Shown in pieces: positions 1 to 7,711 of a stretch of DNA of 64,000 nucleotides. The position numbers and the translations under genes were made by a program. The notes below the pieces were generated by a model. That model made no database searches. It saw nothing but the letters and a program-made list of their open reading frames with translations, and had not been told where the DNA came from. The number at the start of each line of letters is the position of its first letter. Within the stretch, counting starts at the first letter, position 1. The DNA is from Pseudomonas sp. ICMP22404 (GTDB lineage Bacteria > Pseudomonadota > Gammaproteobacteria > Pseudomonadales > Pseudomonadaceae): the NCBI RefSeq assembly GCF_006227205.1, contig NZ_VCNG01000002.1, forward strand, positions 124,001 to 188,000, given 5' to 3'.

Positions 1-487
1 CCGGGTAAAGCGGTTTCCAGGTCTTGTAGTAGCCAAACATCCGGTCGGGGTGGTCCGCGGTGTCGGGAAACTGCAACGGCAATCCACCGGCGGTATAGGT
101 GGCGAGATTGAGCAGGCTGATGCGCTCCAGGGCGCCGCCGTGCAACTCGGGGGCATAGCGACCGGCCGGATCCGACAGCGACAGCTTGCCCTGGGCCTGG
201 GCATAGGCACCGAGGGTCGCGGTGAAGGTCTTGCTGATCGAGCCTATTTCAAAGAGCGTCTGGTCGGTGACAGGCTGTTTTGTCTCCCTGGAGGCCACTC
301 CGTAATTGAAATAACGAGGCTGGCCGTCCAGCGTGATCGCCACGGCCATGCCGGCGATGTCCTGTCGTTTCATCAAGGGTTCGATAACCGCATTGACGGT
401 GTCTTCGAGGCGATCCTGGGCAAAGCCCGGCATCATTCCATACCCCAGCAAAAAGGTGCCTGCGAGTATCGATCGGGTTATTCGCAT
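1..487 (-). CDS. ampC: Class C beta-lactamase AmpC, N-terminal part (cut by window edge)
   Basis: The first 162 residues of a periplasmic serine beta-lactamase of the AmpC type are present; the rest lies beyond the window edge. A signal peptide covers about residues 1-23. The catalytic SxxK box is S83-I-S-K86 in the precursor, followed by typical AmpC sequence (LLNLATYTAGGLPLQFPD). The YxN and KTG boxes would lie outside. The ATG at 487 has a GGAG ribosome site about 10 bases upstream. AmpC hydrolyses cephalosporins and is usually controlled by AmpR and wall recycling, but no ampR is visible here. A related serine hydrolase or esterase is possible but less likely given the matching segments. 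Confidence 0.87.
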   Translation of the reverse strand, partial: MRITRSILAGTFLLGYGMMPGFAQDRLEDTVNAVIEPLMKRQDIAGMAVAITLDGQPRYFNYGVASRETKQPVTDQTLFEIGSISKTFTATLGAYAQAQGKLSLSDPAGRYAPELHGGALERISLLNLATYTAGGLPLQFPDTADHPDRMFGYYKTWKPLYP

Positions 488-771
488 GTGGACCGTTCTC
501 CATGAAATGGCGAGAGTTCAGCCGCTCTGCGGCCGGCAGCCTTGACGGCTCAGTGCACTGTTGGGGTGCACGCTTTGGAGCGCACTCTAGGAAGTTTTCG
601 GCCACCAGGCAACCCAAGGTCTTGCGCTTCAGGGCAGGTTCCGAGCGATCCGACGGAGGCTAAAGAGGGATCCTACAAAAAGCCTGGGTCGCACAGGTGG
701 GTTACCCATTGGCAAACCACCACAAATCCATGGCCGCCGGGTAGACTTGTGCTCTTTCTAAAGGAGTTCAC
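488..771. other. Intergenic region between divergent ampC and the DyP gene
   Basis: A 284-base stretch separates the divergent starts. It must hold promoters for both genes. I see no convincing sigma-70 boxes, palindrome or small ORF with a ribosome site, apart from the strong AAAGGAG site just before 772. Confidence 0.5.
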
Positions 772-1665
772 ATGAGTTACTACCAGCCCGGCATTCTCGC
801 CACCCCTGTTCCGCCTCAGGCTCGTCACTTGTTTTTCGCCCTGGAATCGGTCGAGGCGCTGCCGGCTGCGATCGACAGGTTGGTGCTGCAACTGGACGGT
901 CGTGAGGTGATCGGTCTTGGCGAGTCGCTGGTCCAGGCGCTGGGCGCGCAGATCGAAGGCTTGCGGGCGTTTCCTGCCCTGGCGGGCGTGGGCGTGGACA
1001 ATCCTTCGACCCAGCACGCATTGTGGTGCTGGCTGCACGGCGAAGACCGTGGCGAACTGCTGCACCGCAGCCGCGCCATCGAGGCGGCGCTGGCACCGGC
1101 GTTGCGCCTGGTGCAAATGAACGAAACCTTCCGCCACATGACCGGCCACGATCTGACGGGTTACGAAGACGGCACCGAGAACCCGCATGACGAAGCCGCC
1201 ATCGCCGCGGCCCTGGCACAGGGCGCCGACGGGCTGCGAGGTGGCAGTTTCGCGGCGATCCAGCAGTGGCAGCACGATCTGGACGGCTTTGCGGCCCTGC
1301 AACCCCACGAGCGCGACAACATCATGGGCCGGCGGCTGAGCGACAACGAAGAGCTCGACGATGCGCCGGAATCGGCCCACGTCAAACGCACCGCCCAGGA
1401 AAGCTTCGCGCCAGAAGCCTTCGTCGTGCGCCGCTCCATGCCGTGGATCGAGGGGGATCGGGCCGGCCTGATGTTCCTCGCGTTCGGTTTCTCCCTCGAC
1501 GCTTTCGAGGCGCAACTGCGGCGCATGAGCGGTCTTGAAGATGGCATCACCGATGGCTTGTACCGCATGAGTCGGCCGATTACCGGCGGCTACTACTGGT
1601 GCCCGCCGTTGCTGGACGGGCGCCTGGACCTGCGGGTCCTGGCCGAGGGTTGTGCAAAAGCGTGA
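772..1665 (+). CDS. DyP-type heme peroxidase
   Basis: This 297-residue protein has the size and motifs of a dye-decolorizing peroxidase of the YfeX/class B type, which uses H2O2 to oxidise dyes, phenols or porphyrin-like substrates. The family GxxDG motif is G130-YE-D133-G134, carrying the distal Asp; H203 in SAHVKR fits the proximal heme ligand, and a conserved Arg lies near 220. There is no signal peptide, so it is cytoplasmic or loaded into a nanocompartment, though no encapsulin gene is adjacent. The ATG has an excellent AAAGGAG site 6 bases upstream. The SDR gene follows after about 50 bases on the same strand and may be cotranscribed. Confidence 0.9.
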   Translation: MSYYQPGILATPVPPQARHLFFALESVEALPAAIDRLVLQLDGREVIGLGESLVQALGAQIEGLRAFPALAGVGVDNPSTQHALWCWLHGEDRGELLHRSRAIEAALAPALRLVQMNETFRHMTGHDLTGYEDGTENPHDEAAIAAALAQGADGLRGGSFAAIQQWQHDLDGFAALQPHERDNIMGRRLSDNEELDDAPESAHVKRTAQESFAPEAFVVRRSMPWIEGDRAGLMFLAFGFSLDAFEAQLRRMSGLEDGITDGLYRMSRPITGGYYWCPPLLDGRLDLRVLAEGCAKA

Positions 1666-1717
1666 CGTGAACGCTATTCTTGGCCCCTGGCGTCTACCGT
1701 AAAACAGGGGAAGCAGC

Positions 1718-2464
1718 GTGGATAAAGTCATCGTGATCACTGGTGGTGGCCGTGGTATCGGCGCGGCCACGGCATTATTGGCTGCCGAGCTGGGGTATCG
1801 GATCTGCATCAACTACCAGTCCGATGAAAACGCCGCGCAGGACGTGCTGGCGCAGATCCGTGCCAAAGGCGCACAGGCCATTGCCGTGCGTGCCGACGTG
1901 AGCATCGAGGATGAGGTGGTCGGCCTGTTCGACCGGGTGGATGCAGAGCTGGGGCGCGTCACGGCGCTGGTGAACAACGCCGGTACGGTCGCTCACAAGT
2001 CCCGGCTCGATGAGATGTCCGAGTTCCGCATTCTCAAGATCCTGAAGACCAACGTGCTGGGGCCGATTCTCTGCGCCAAGCATGCGGTGCTGCGCATGTC
2101 GCCCCGGCATGGCGGGCAGGGTGGCAGTATCGTCAACGTGTCATCGGTGGCCGCCCGCCTGGGGTCGCCGAACGAATACGTCGACTATGCTGCCTCCAAG
2201 GGCGCGCTGGACACCTTCACCATCGGCCTGTCCAAGGAAGTGGCTGGCGAGGGCATCCGCGTCAATGCGGTTCGCCCGGGCTACATCTACACCGATTTCC
2301 ATGCCCTCAGCGGTGACCCGGAGCGGGTCAGCAAGCTGGAATCGGCAATCCCCATGGCCCGGGGCGGCCGCCCGGACGAAGTGGCCGAAGCGATTATCTG
2401 GCTGTTGTCGGACAAGGCTTCGTATGCGACCGGGACGTTTGTGGATTTGGGTGGGGGGCGTTGA
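1718..2464 (+). CDS. SDR-family NAD(P)-dependent oxidoreductase
   Basis: This 248-residue classical short-chain dehydrogenase/reductase has the cofactor motif TGGGRGIG (residues 8-15), NNAG at 86-89, the catalytic serine in NVSSVAA (142-143) and Y157-xxx-K161. It resembles YgfF-like reductases annotated as glucose-1-dehydrogenase-like or 3-oxoacyl-ACP-reductase-like; the substrate cannot be told from sequence. The start is GTG with GGGG about 10 bases upstream. It follows the DyP gene closely, which hints at coexpression but proves no shared pathway. Confidence 0.87.
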   Translation: MDKVIVITGGGRGIGAATALLAAELGYRICINYQSDENAAQDVLAQIRAKGAQAIAVRADVSIEDEVVGLFDRVDAELGRVTALVNNAGTVAHKSRLDEMSEFRILKILKTNVLGPILCAKHAVLRMSPRHGGQGGSIVNVSSVAARLGSPNEYVDYAASKGALDTFTIGLSKEVAGEGIRVNAVRPGYIYTDFHALSGDPERVSKLESAIPMARGGRPDEVAEAIIWLLSDKASYATGTFVDLGGGR

Positions 2465-2488
2465 GCTCTGGTTTTTTGTTCCGGTCTC

Positions 2489-2537
2489 ATTGCGAGCAAG
2501 CTCGCTCCACCTATGAATACGAGCTTGCTCGTGATGA
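2489..2537. repeat. Degenerate REP-type palindrome
   Basis: A decayed copy of the family found throughout the window: TGCGAGCAAGCTCGCTCC near 2491 followed by GAGCTTGCTCGTGATG near 2521, in opposite orientations. It lies between the convergent SDR gene and the orphan gene at 2595. Confidence 0.6.
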
Positions 2538-2594
2538 TGCCCGAATCTACAAATCTCCTGTAGCACGACGAACAGTCCCTTCCAATTTCATCGA

Positions 2595-3011
2595 TTATTG
2601 CTGAGTGATTGCAATATCATCGAACCCTACTCCACGTGGAGGGGCTTCCGGGGGGTTGTACGCCCATATACGAAATGAAGCAGGTTCGGATTGTGGAGGA
2701 GGTGGCAGTGTTGTTTCGCACTCATGCCATTTGTCATCGCTTGCAGGTATTTCCAGTGGCATGAGGTTATTACTAAAGCCACAACTCAAATATATAAGGA
2801 CTACGTTCTTGGGTATTTTGATTTTGAATTTAATCGTCACTGGAATATCACGCGCGAATTGCAAGTCGAAGTCCTTGAACAAGTTGTAATCAGTCACATA
2901 TTCACCACCGGTGATGTAATGATTACCGTCCTGTTCCTTTACGATCTCTCCGGGACCCTGGGTAAATCTCCAGTCGTCTTGGCCTTTTTCGAAATCTTGA
3001 ACATAATCCAT
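2595..3011 (-). CDS. Orphan AT-rich gene, probable beta-sandwich (CBM/lectin-like) protein
   Basis: This 138-residue acidic protein is unlike its neighbours in base composition: the gene is visibly AT-rich in a GC-rich window, suggesting recent acquisition. It has no signal peptide or membrane segment. An N-terminal DFEKGQDDW and a C-terminal GVGFDDIAI are the kind of strands that frame jelly-roll carbohydrate-binding or lectin-like domains, where an FE-G-W start and a Y/F-DDI end are usual. The ATG has a strong AAGGAG site. No function can be assigned; fold and ligand are inference. It stands alone between the convergent SDR gene and a MocR gene on the same strand. Confidence 0.72.
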   Translation of the reverse strand: MDYVQDFEKGQDDWRFTQGPGEIVKEQDGNHYITGGEYVTDYNLFKDFDLQFARDIPVTIKFKIKIPKNVVLIYLSCGFSNNLMPLEIPASDDKWHECETTLPPPPQSEPASFRIWAYNPPEAPPRGVGFDDIAITQQ

Positions 3012-3121
3012 GATTATCTCCTTAGATAGATTTAGCTAACTCGTGGCGCTCATTCGGTTAGCAATCTGTACGCTAAGTCGTTTCTGAGGAGGGTGCTACT
3101 GTCATAGTTGACAGGTGATGC

Positions 3122-4534
3122 TCAACCGATTTGCCGGATAATCCGCCCCAACGTCTCCATGGCCTTTTCCGATGCGTCGGTCCAAGGGCTGCCGTAGTTC
3201 AAGCGAATACAGTTCCTGAACCGACGGGTCGGTGAAAAGATCGGCCCCGGGGCGATGCTGATGCCCTGGATCAGGGCCATCTGGAACAGTTTCAGCGAGT
3301 CCATCTTTTCTGGCAGCTCCAGCCACAGGAAATACCCCCCGGCCGGGTGGCTGACGCGGGTCTGGGCCGGGAAGTAGCGGGCGATGGCGGCGAGCATGGC
3401 GCTTTGCTGTTCTTCGAGGGCGTAGCGCAATTTGCGCAGGTGACGGTCGTAGCCGCCGTGCTGCAGGTAGTCGGCAATGGCGGCCTGGGCCGGCATCGAG
3501 GCGCACAGTGACGTCATGAGTTTCAGGCGCTCGATTTTCTGCGCATAGCGGCCGGCGGCAACCCAGCCGATGCGGTAACCCGGTGCCAGGCTCTTGGCAA
3601 ATGATCCACAGTGCATCACCAACCCTTCGGTGTCGAACGCCTTGGCCGGCTTCGGAGCCTGCTGGCCGTAATAGAGTTCGGCGTACACATCATCCTCGAT
3701 CAGTGGCACCTGGTGGCGGCGCAACAACGCCACCAGCGCCTGCTTCCGTTCCTCGGGCATGGTCGCACCCATGGGGTTCTGGAAACTGGTCATGCACCAG
3801 CATGCCTTGATCGGATGGCGTTCCAGGGTTTGTTCCAGTACATCCAAGTCGATGCCATCGCGCGGGTGCACGGGAATTTCCACGGCCTTGAGCTTGAGCC
3901 GTTCCAGCACCTGCAGGCTGGCATAGAAGGCCGGTGCTTCGATGGCCACCAGGTCGCCGGGCTCGGTCACGGCTTGCAGGCACAGGTTCAAGGCTTCCAG
4001 GGCGCCGTTGGTGACCAGCAGTTCCTCCATGGGCAGCATCAGACCGCCGACCATGTAGCGAAGGGCGATCTGTCGGCGCAACTGCGGGTTGCCCGGCGAC
4101 ATATCAGTGACCACCACCCGCGGGTCCATATCCCGCGTGGCGCTGGACAGTGAGCGGGACAGCCGTTGCAGCGGGAACAGCGTCGGGCTGGGGAATGCCG
4201 ACCCGAAGGGCACGGTGCCCGGATCCTTCATTGAATTCAGCACCGAGAACACCAGTTCGCTGACGTCGACCTCGGTGGATTCGTGCACCTGACTACTGAT
4301 GACCGGCTCGGAAAATGGCCTTGGCGCATGGTTGTTGACGAAGTAGCCGGAACGCGGCCGGGCCCGGATCAGACCGCGGCGTTCCAACAGGTAATACGCC
4401 TGGAACACCGTGGACGGGCTGACGCCGTAGGTCTGGCTGGCATAGCGCACCGACGGCACGCGCTGTCCCGGCCCCAGCATGCCGGAGCGGATCAGCTCCG
4501 CGATGTCGTCGGCGAATTTCTCGTAGCGTTTCAT
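3122..4534 (-). CDS. MocR-type regulator: GntR winged helix fused to class I aminotransferase domain
   Basis: This 470-residue MocR/PdxR-type protein has an N-terminal GntR winged-helix DNA-binding region (about 1-70, with VSPSTVFQAYYLLERRGLI as the recognition segment) and a fold-type I aminotransferase domain (about 100-470). PLP-binding features are NPMG at 253-256, DD at 281-282 and the Schiff-base lysine K314 in SFAKSLAPGYRIGW. Family members sense amino acids or PLP and control adjacent genes. No obvious target is adjacent: ccoG lies upstream on the same strand and the orphan gene downstream. The ribosome site before 4534 is weak, so the start is moderately certain. Confidence 0.88.
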   Translation of the reverse strand: MKRYEKFADDIAELIRSGMLGPGQRVPSVRYASQTYGVSPSTVFQAYYLLERRGLIRARPRSGYFVNNHAPRPFSEPVISSQVHESTEVDVSELVFSVLNSMKDPGTVPFGSAFPSPTLFPLQRLSRSLSSATRDMDPRVVVTDMSPGNPQLRRQIALRYMVGGLMLPMEELLVTNGALEALNLCLQAVTEPGDLVAIEAPAFYASLQVLERLKLKAVEIPVHPRDGIDLDVLEQTLERHPIKACWCMTSFQNPMGATMPEERKQALVALLRRHQVPLIEDDVYAELYYGQQAPKPAKAFDTEGLVMHCGSFAKSLAPGYRIGWVAAGRYAQKIERLKLMTSLCASMPAQAAIADYLQHGGYDRHLRKLRYALEEQQSAMLAAIARYFPAQTRVSHPAGGYFLWLELPEKMDSLKLFQMALIQGISIAPGPIFSPTRRFRNCIRLNYGSPWTDASEKAMETLGRIIRQIG

Positions 4535-4573
4535 TTACGGGTCCAGTCATCCACGGTTCAGGTTGCGCATCAA

Positions 4574-4663
4574 CTGTGGGAGCGAGCCTGCTCGCGATAG
4601 CGGAGTGTCAGGCACATCAAGGTTGACTGTGCGGGCCTCATCGCGAGCAGGCTCGCTCCCACA
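4574..4663. repeat. REP pair (type 1), inverted
   Basis: Two copies of the GTGGGAGCGAGCCTGCTCGCGA element face each other across about 40 bases, forming a long imperfect hairpin. The pair lies between the MocR gene and ccoG, downstream of the ccoG stop, where it may stabilise the 3' end of the ccoG message. Confidence 0.85.
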
Positions 4664-4689
4664 AAAAAACAGCTCTGCATCTTAAGGCG

Positions 4690-6102
4690 TCAGCGATTCA
4701 TCGGCGCGACAAAACGGCTTTTGGCCACGCTATGGATGGCAGGTTCGTCGCTGTCGGCCACTTTGAAGGCAATTTCCTGTGAGCCGCTGCGGGGGCGTTC
4801 GCTGAGCATCGCCACCGACACCGGCACATCGACGATTTCCCCCGGCGCCAGGCTCAGCCGGGTCTTGCCCTGCAGGACGAAGTCGTCGCCGTCCACCAGG
4901 GACAACTGATAGTCCTGGCGTTGCTGGGTCTTGTTGATGATCTTCAGGCTGTAGATGTTCTCGATCAGGCCCTGGCTGTTCTCGCGGAACAGGCCGCGGT
5001 CCTTGCTGACGTCCAGGGATACCATGGGCCGCTCCACCAACGCCACCATCAGGGCGCCGATCATCACCAGCAGCACGGCGGTATAACCGATCAGCCGCGG
5101 TCGCAGCAGGTGGGTCTTGCCACCCTGCAACTGACGTTCGGAGGTGTATTTGACCAGTCCACGGGCATAACCCATCTTGTCCATGATCGAATCGCAGGCG
5201 TCGATGCAGGCCGCGCAACCGATGCATTCCATTTGCAGGCCGTCGCGGATATCGATGCCGGTCGGGCAGACCTGCACGCACATCTGGCAGTCAATGCAAT
5301 CCCCCAGGCCGAGATTGGCCGGGTTCGCGTCGCGCTTGCGTGGGCCACGGATCTCGCCGCGGGCGGCGTCGTAGGAAATGGTCAGGGTGTCCTTGTCGAA
5401 CATCACGCTCTGGAACCGCGCATAGGGGCACATGTGCATGCACACCGCTTCACGCAGCCAGCCGGCATTGAGGTAGGTGGCCCCGGTGAAGAACAGTACC
5501 CAGAACAGGCTCACGCCGCCCATCTGCAAAGTCAGCAGCTCTTCGGCCAGTGGGCGGATCGGTGTGAAGTAACCGACGAAAGTCAGGCCGGTGAGCAGGC
5601 TGATGGCCAGCCACAACGTGTGCTTGGCCGAGCGGCGCAGTAGCTTGCCCAGGCTCCAAGGCGCGGCGTGCAGCTTGATCCGCTGGTTGCGATCGCCCTC
5701 GGTGACCTTCTCGCACCACATGAAGATCCAGGTCCAGGAGCTTTGCGGGCAGGTGTAGCCGCACCACACCCGGCCGGCGAACACGGTGATCGCAAACAGG
5801 CCGAAGGCAGCGATGATCAGCAGCGCCGACAGCAGGATGAAATCCTGGGGCCAGAAGGTGGCGCCGAAAATGTGGAATTTGCTTTCGGCCAGATCCCAGA
5901 GCACCGCCTGGCGTCCGCCCCAGTTCAACCACACCGTGCCGAAGAACAGCAGGAACAGCAGGCCCGCGCCACTCATGCGCAAGGTGCGGAACAAGCCGCT
6001 GAAGCTGCGGGTGTGGATCAGGTTATCGGTGGTCCTGGCCTTGATCTTCGTGGGCACAGGTTCGAAGGTCTGTATCAATTGGACGGGGATTCTATCGCTC
6101 AT
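4690..6102 (-). CDS. ccoG: Cytochrome c oxidase accessory protein CcoG (FixG/RdxA)
   Basis: This 470-residue polyferredoxin-type membrane protein assists assembly of cbb3 cytochrome oxidase, acting in copper reduction and delivery. Several hydrophobic segments lie in the first half. Cysteine motifs include CGYTCPQSSW, CMHMCPYARF and the ferredoxin pair CIDCQMCVQVCP and CIGCAACIDAC. A C-terminal immunoglobulin-like domain follows the last membrane segment. I chose the internal ATG at 6102 (MSDRIPVQ), as in family members, over an in-frame ATG at 6147. ccoNOPQ and ccoS are not in the window, so ccoG is separate from the usual operon here. Confidence 0.92.
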   Translation of the reverse strand: MSDRIPVQLIQTFEPVPTKIKARTTDNLIHTRSFSGLFRTLRMSGAGLLFLLFFGTVWLNWGGRQAVLWDLAESKFHIFGATFWPQDFILLSALLIIAAFGLFAITVFAGRVWCGYTCPQSSWTWIFMWCEKVTEGDRNQRIKLHAAPWSLGKLLRRSAKHTLWLAISLLTGLTFVGYFTPIRPLAEELLTLQMGGVSLFWVLFFTGATYLNAGWLREAVCMHMCPYARFQSVMFDKDTLTISYDAARGEIRGPRKRDANPANLGLGDCIDCQMCVQVCPTGIDIRDGLQMECIGCAACIDACDSIMDKMGYARGLVKYTSERQLQGGKTHLLRPRLIGYTAVLLVMIGALMVALVERPMVSLDVSKDRGLFRENSQGLIENIYSLKIINKTQQRQDYQLSLVDGDDFVLQGKTRLSLAPGEIVDVPVSVAMLSERPRSGSQEIAFKVADSDEPAIHSVAKSRFVAPMNR

Positions 6103-6263
6103 GGTCGGTCGCTCATCAGCCTTATCTGGCCCGCGCACTATGACCATCGAACTGTTTGCATAACAGACTCAGGTGACTCGATAAAAACCGGATCAGATGG
6201 CCTGGAGGCCGCGGCCTGCGACAGGTTGAAGCACCCCGTATTTCTCCATGGTGAGGGGGCATC

Positions 6264-6293
6264 TGTGGCGAGGGGATAAATCCCCTCGCCACA
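6264..6293. repeat. Type 2 extragenic palindrome (single compact copy)
   Basis: A 30-base near-perfect palindrome begins TGTGGCGAGGGGAT and ends with its complement, with a TAAA centre. The same element recurs at 15523, 32299, 39701 and 51155. Here it lies just downstream of the DUF3203 stop, where its hairpin could close the transcript. Confidence 0.85.
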
Positions 6294-6320
6294 AAGTACC
6301 CACTCGACGACCAAGCGGGG

Positions 6321-6554
6321 TCAGATCGCCGAGCCGCTATCGGTCGCCTTGAGGTGCTTGCGGTCATCGGTCGCGCCGGCCACGGTCAAGGCTTCGGCTT
6401 CGGCCTCGGTGATGTAGATACGCTGGCCATCGACCTCCACCACCGACATGGCCTTGTCCGCGTCGGTGATGATCGTCAGCTCGCTGGCGGAATAGTGTTT
6501 CGGGCCATTGGGGGTATCGAAACTACAGGTCTGGTGGTTGATATCAACGGTCAT
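6321..6554 (-). CDS. DUF3203 family small protein
   Basis: This 77-residue acidic protein matches my recollection of the DUF3203 family of pseudomonads, with a VEVDGQRIYITEAEAEALTVAGA core. Function is unknown, and it is cytoplasmic with no signal. The ATG at 6554 has a strong AGGAAGGAG site. It is divergent from the MgtC-like gene at 6690, with 135 bases between them. A longer in-frame reading upstream on this strand runs antisense to the MgtC gene and is not coding. Confidence 0.83.
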   Translation of the reverse strand: MTVDINHQTCSFDTPNGPKHYSASELTIITDADKAMSVVEVDGQRIYITEAEAEALTVAGATDDRKHLKATDSGSAI

Positions 6555-6689
6555 GGTGCTGCTCCTTCCTGATGTACTGAGCGTTAGGCGCTTGTCGCTT
6601 GCCAGGGTTCGTTGCGCCGGATCAGCGGTCGGGCGCACCTCTGGCGTCCGTTGCGGTCCATCGGTTATCGACTGCAAGAGGAGGGACGT

Positions 6690-7190
6690 ATGCAAGCGTG
6701 GTGGCATCAGGTCTGGATGACCTTGCAATCGGAGTTCGCCGACATCGGCGATGCCCAGCAGATGACGCGGGTCACGGTGCGCCTGCTGATGGCCGCGCTG
6801 CTCGGCGGCATCCTGGGGTTCGAGCGTGAGCACAAGGGCAAGGCGGCCGGCGTGCGCACGCACATGCTCGTGGCGCTGGGCGCGGCGCTGTTTGTGCTGG
6901 TGCCGCAGATGTCCGGTTCCCAGGCCGACGCCATGAGCCGGGTGGTGCAGGGCGTGATCGCCGGCATCGGTTTCCTGGGGGCGGGCACGATCCTGAAGAA
7001 CAACCAGGGGGATGAAAGTCACGTAAAAGGCCTGACCACCGCCGCCGGCCTGTGGATGACGGCGGCCATCGGTGTCGCCGCCGGGTTGGGCCGGGAAGCG
7101 ACCGCAGTGCTGAGCACGCTGCTGGCGTTGGCGGTCTTCAGTGTGATGCCGGTGATCGTCCGGGCGCTGGAGAAGGATGACAAGCCGTGA
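6690..7190 (+). CDS. MgtC/SapB family membrane protein
   Basis: This 166-residue hydrophobic protein has the MgtC hallmark segments: LLGGILGFEREHKGKAAG, VRTHMLVALGAALF and IGFLGAGTILK, then LTTAAGLWMTAAIGVAAGLG. It has about four or five transmembrane helices. MgtC proteins support growth in low magnesium and intracellular survival by acting on F-type ATPase; short MgtC/SapB members are less well defined. The start is ATG at 6690, preceded by AAGAGGAGGG; in-frame codons from 6612 lack a ribosome site. No mgtA is adjacent. Confidence 0.88.
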   Translation: MQAWWHQVWMTLQSEFADIGDAQQMTRVTVRLLMAALLGGILGFEREHKGKAAGVRTHMLVALGAALFVLVPQMSGSQADAMSRVVQGVIAGIGFLGAGTILKNNQGDESHVKGLTTAAGLWMTAAIGVAAGLGREATAVLSTLLALAVFSVMPVIVRALEKDDKP

Positions 7191-7216
7191 TCCGGTGTTA
7201 AGCCTCAATACAACAC

Positions 7217-7307
7217 CTGTGGGAGCGAGCCTGCTCGCGAAGCGGTATGTCAGTCACAGATGGGGCGCCTGGCATTCCGTCATCGCGAGCAGGCTCGCTC
7301 CCACAGG
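7217..7307. repeat. REP pair (type 1), inverted
   Basis: A convergent pair of GTGGGAGCGAGCCTGCTCGCGA copies lies between the convergent MgtC-like gene and the proline-rich gene, with about 45 bases between the two copies. Confidence 0.85.
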
Positions 7308-7327
7308 TTCTCCACTAAGCTTGTTCT

Positions 7328-7492
7328 TCACACCCGTTCCGGCGGCGCCTCGTTCGGTGGATCGCCCACCGGCTGCTGCGGTGCGAGTGGAGGGTCTTTC
7401 TCCGGAATAGGTTCCGGGTCGGGACCGGGAGGCGGCAGGGTGGGGTCGTCGATATTGGGATCGGGGGTTTCGGCCGGGATGGGAATATTCAT
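7328..7492 (-). CDS. Small proline-rich acidic protein
   Basis: A 54-residue, almost unstructured protein (MNIPIPAETPDPNIDDPTLP at the start) rich in Pro, Asp and Glu. Similar short Pro/Asp-rich proteins are, to my knowledge, common and uncharacterised in Pseudomonas. The ATG at 7492 has GGAG 10 bases upstream; a GTG at 7513 is in frame but less well placed. Its codons avoid stops across a strongly biased composition, so chance is not fully excluded. Confidence 0.6.
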   Translation of the reverse strand: MNIPIPAETPDPNIDDPTLPPPGPDPEPIPEKDPPLAPQQPVGDPPNEAPPERV

Positions 7493-7592
7493 CAGGACGG
7501 GTCTCCGTGACACACATGGCTTGAGTTGTGCTTACTGCTGTTGACCACCCTGGGCCGGGTTTTATCCCGGTCACCGCCAGGCAAATCCCGCT

Positions 7593-7620
7593 GAACTTTT
7601 CCCTGCCGGTCCGGTTCGGA
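7593..7620 (+). promoter_or_regulatory. AlgU (sigma-22/RpoE-like) promoter candidate for glgE
   Basis: GAACTT at 7593-7598 is followed after 17 bases by TCGGA at 7616-7620. This matches the AlgU/RpoE consensus GAACTT-N16/17-TCnnA, and the position about 90 bases before glgE fits an envelope or osmotic stress promoter for the trehalose-glucan operon. Confidence 0.55.
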
Positions 7621-7711
7621 GTTTAAGTGAGTTCTTTCAGGGACCAATTTTCAAAGACCAGTGGGCCTTCACCGCCATAACGTCCATGGGGCGTAAAAGG
7701 AGCGATGCTCG

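Noticed and set aside
6555..7208. N-terminal extension of the DUF3203 protein
   Set aside because: Runs antisense to the MgtC-like gene; the ATG at 6554 has a strong ribosome site.
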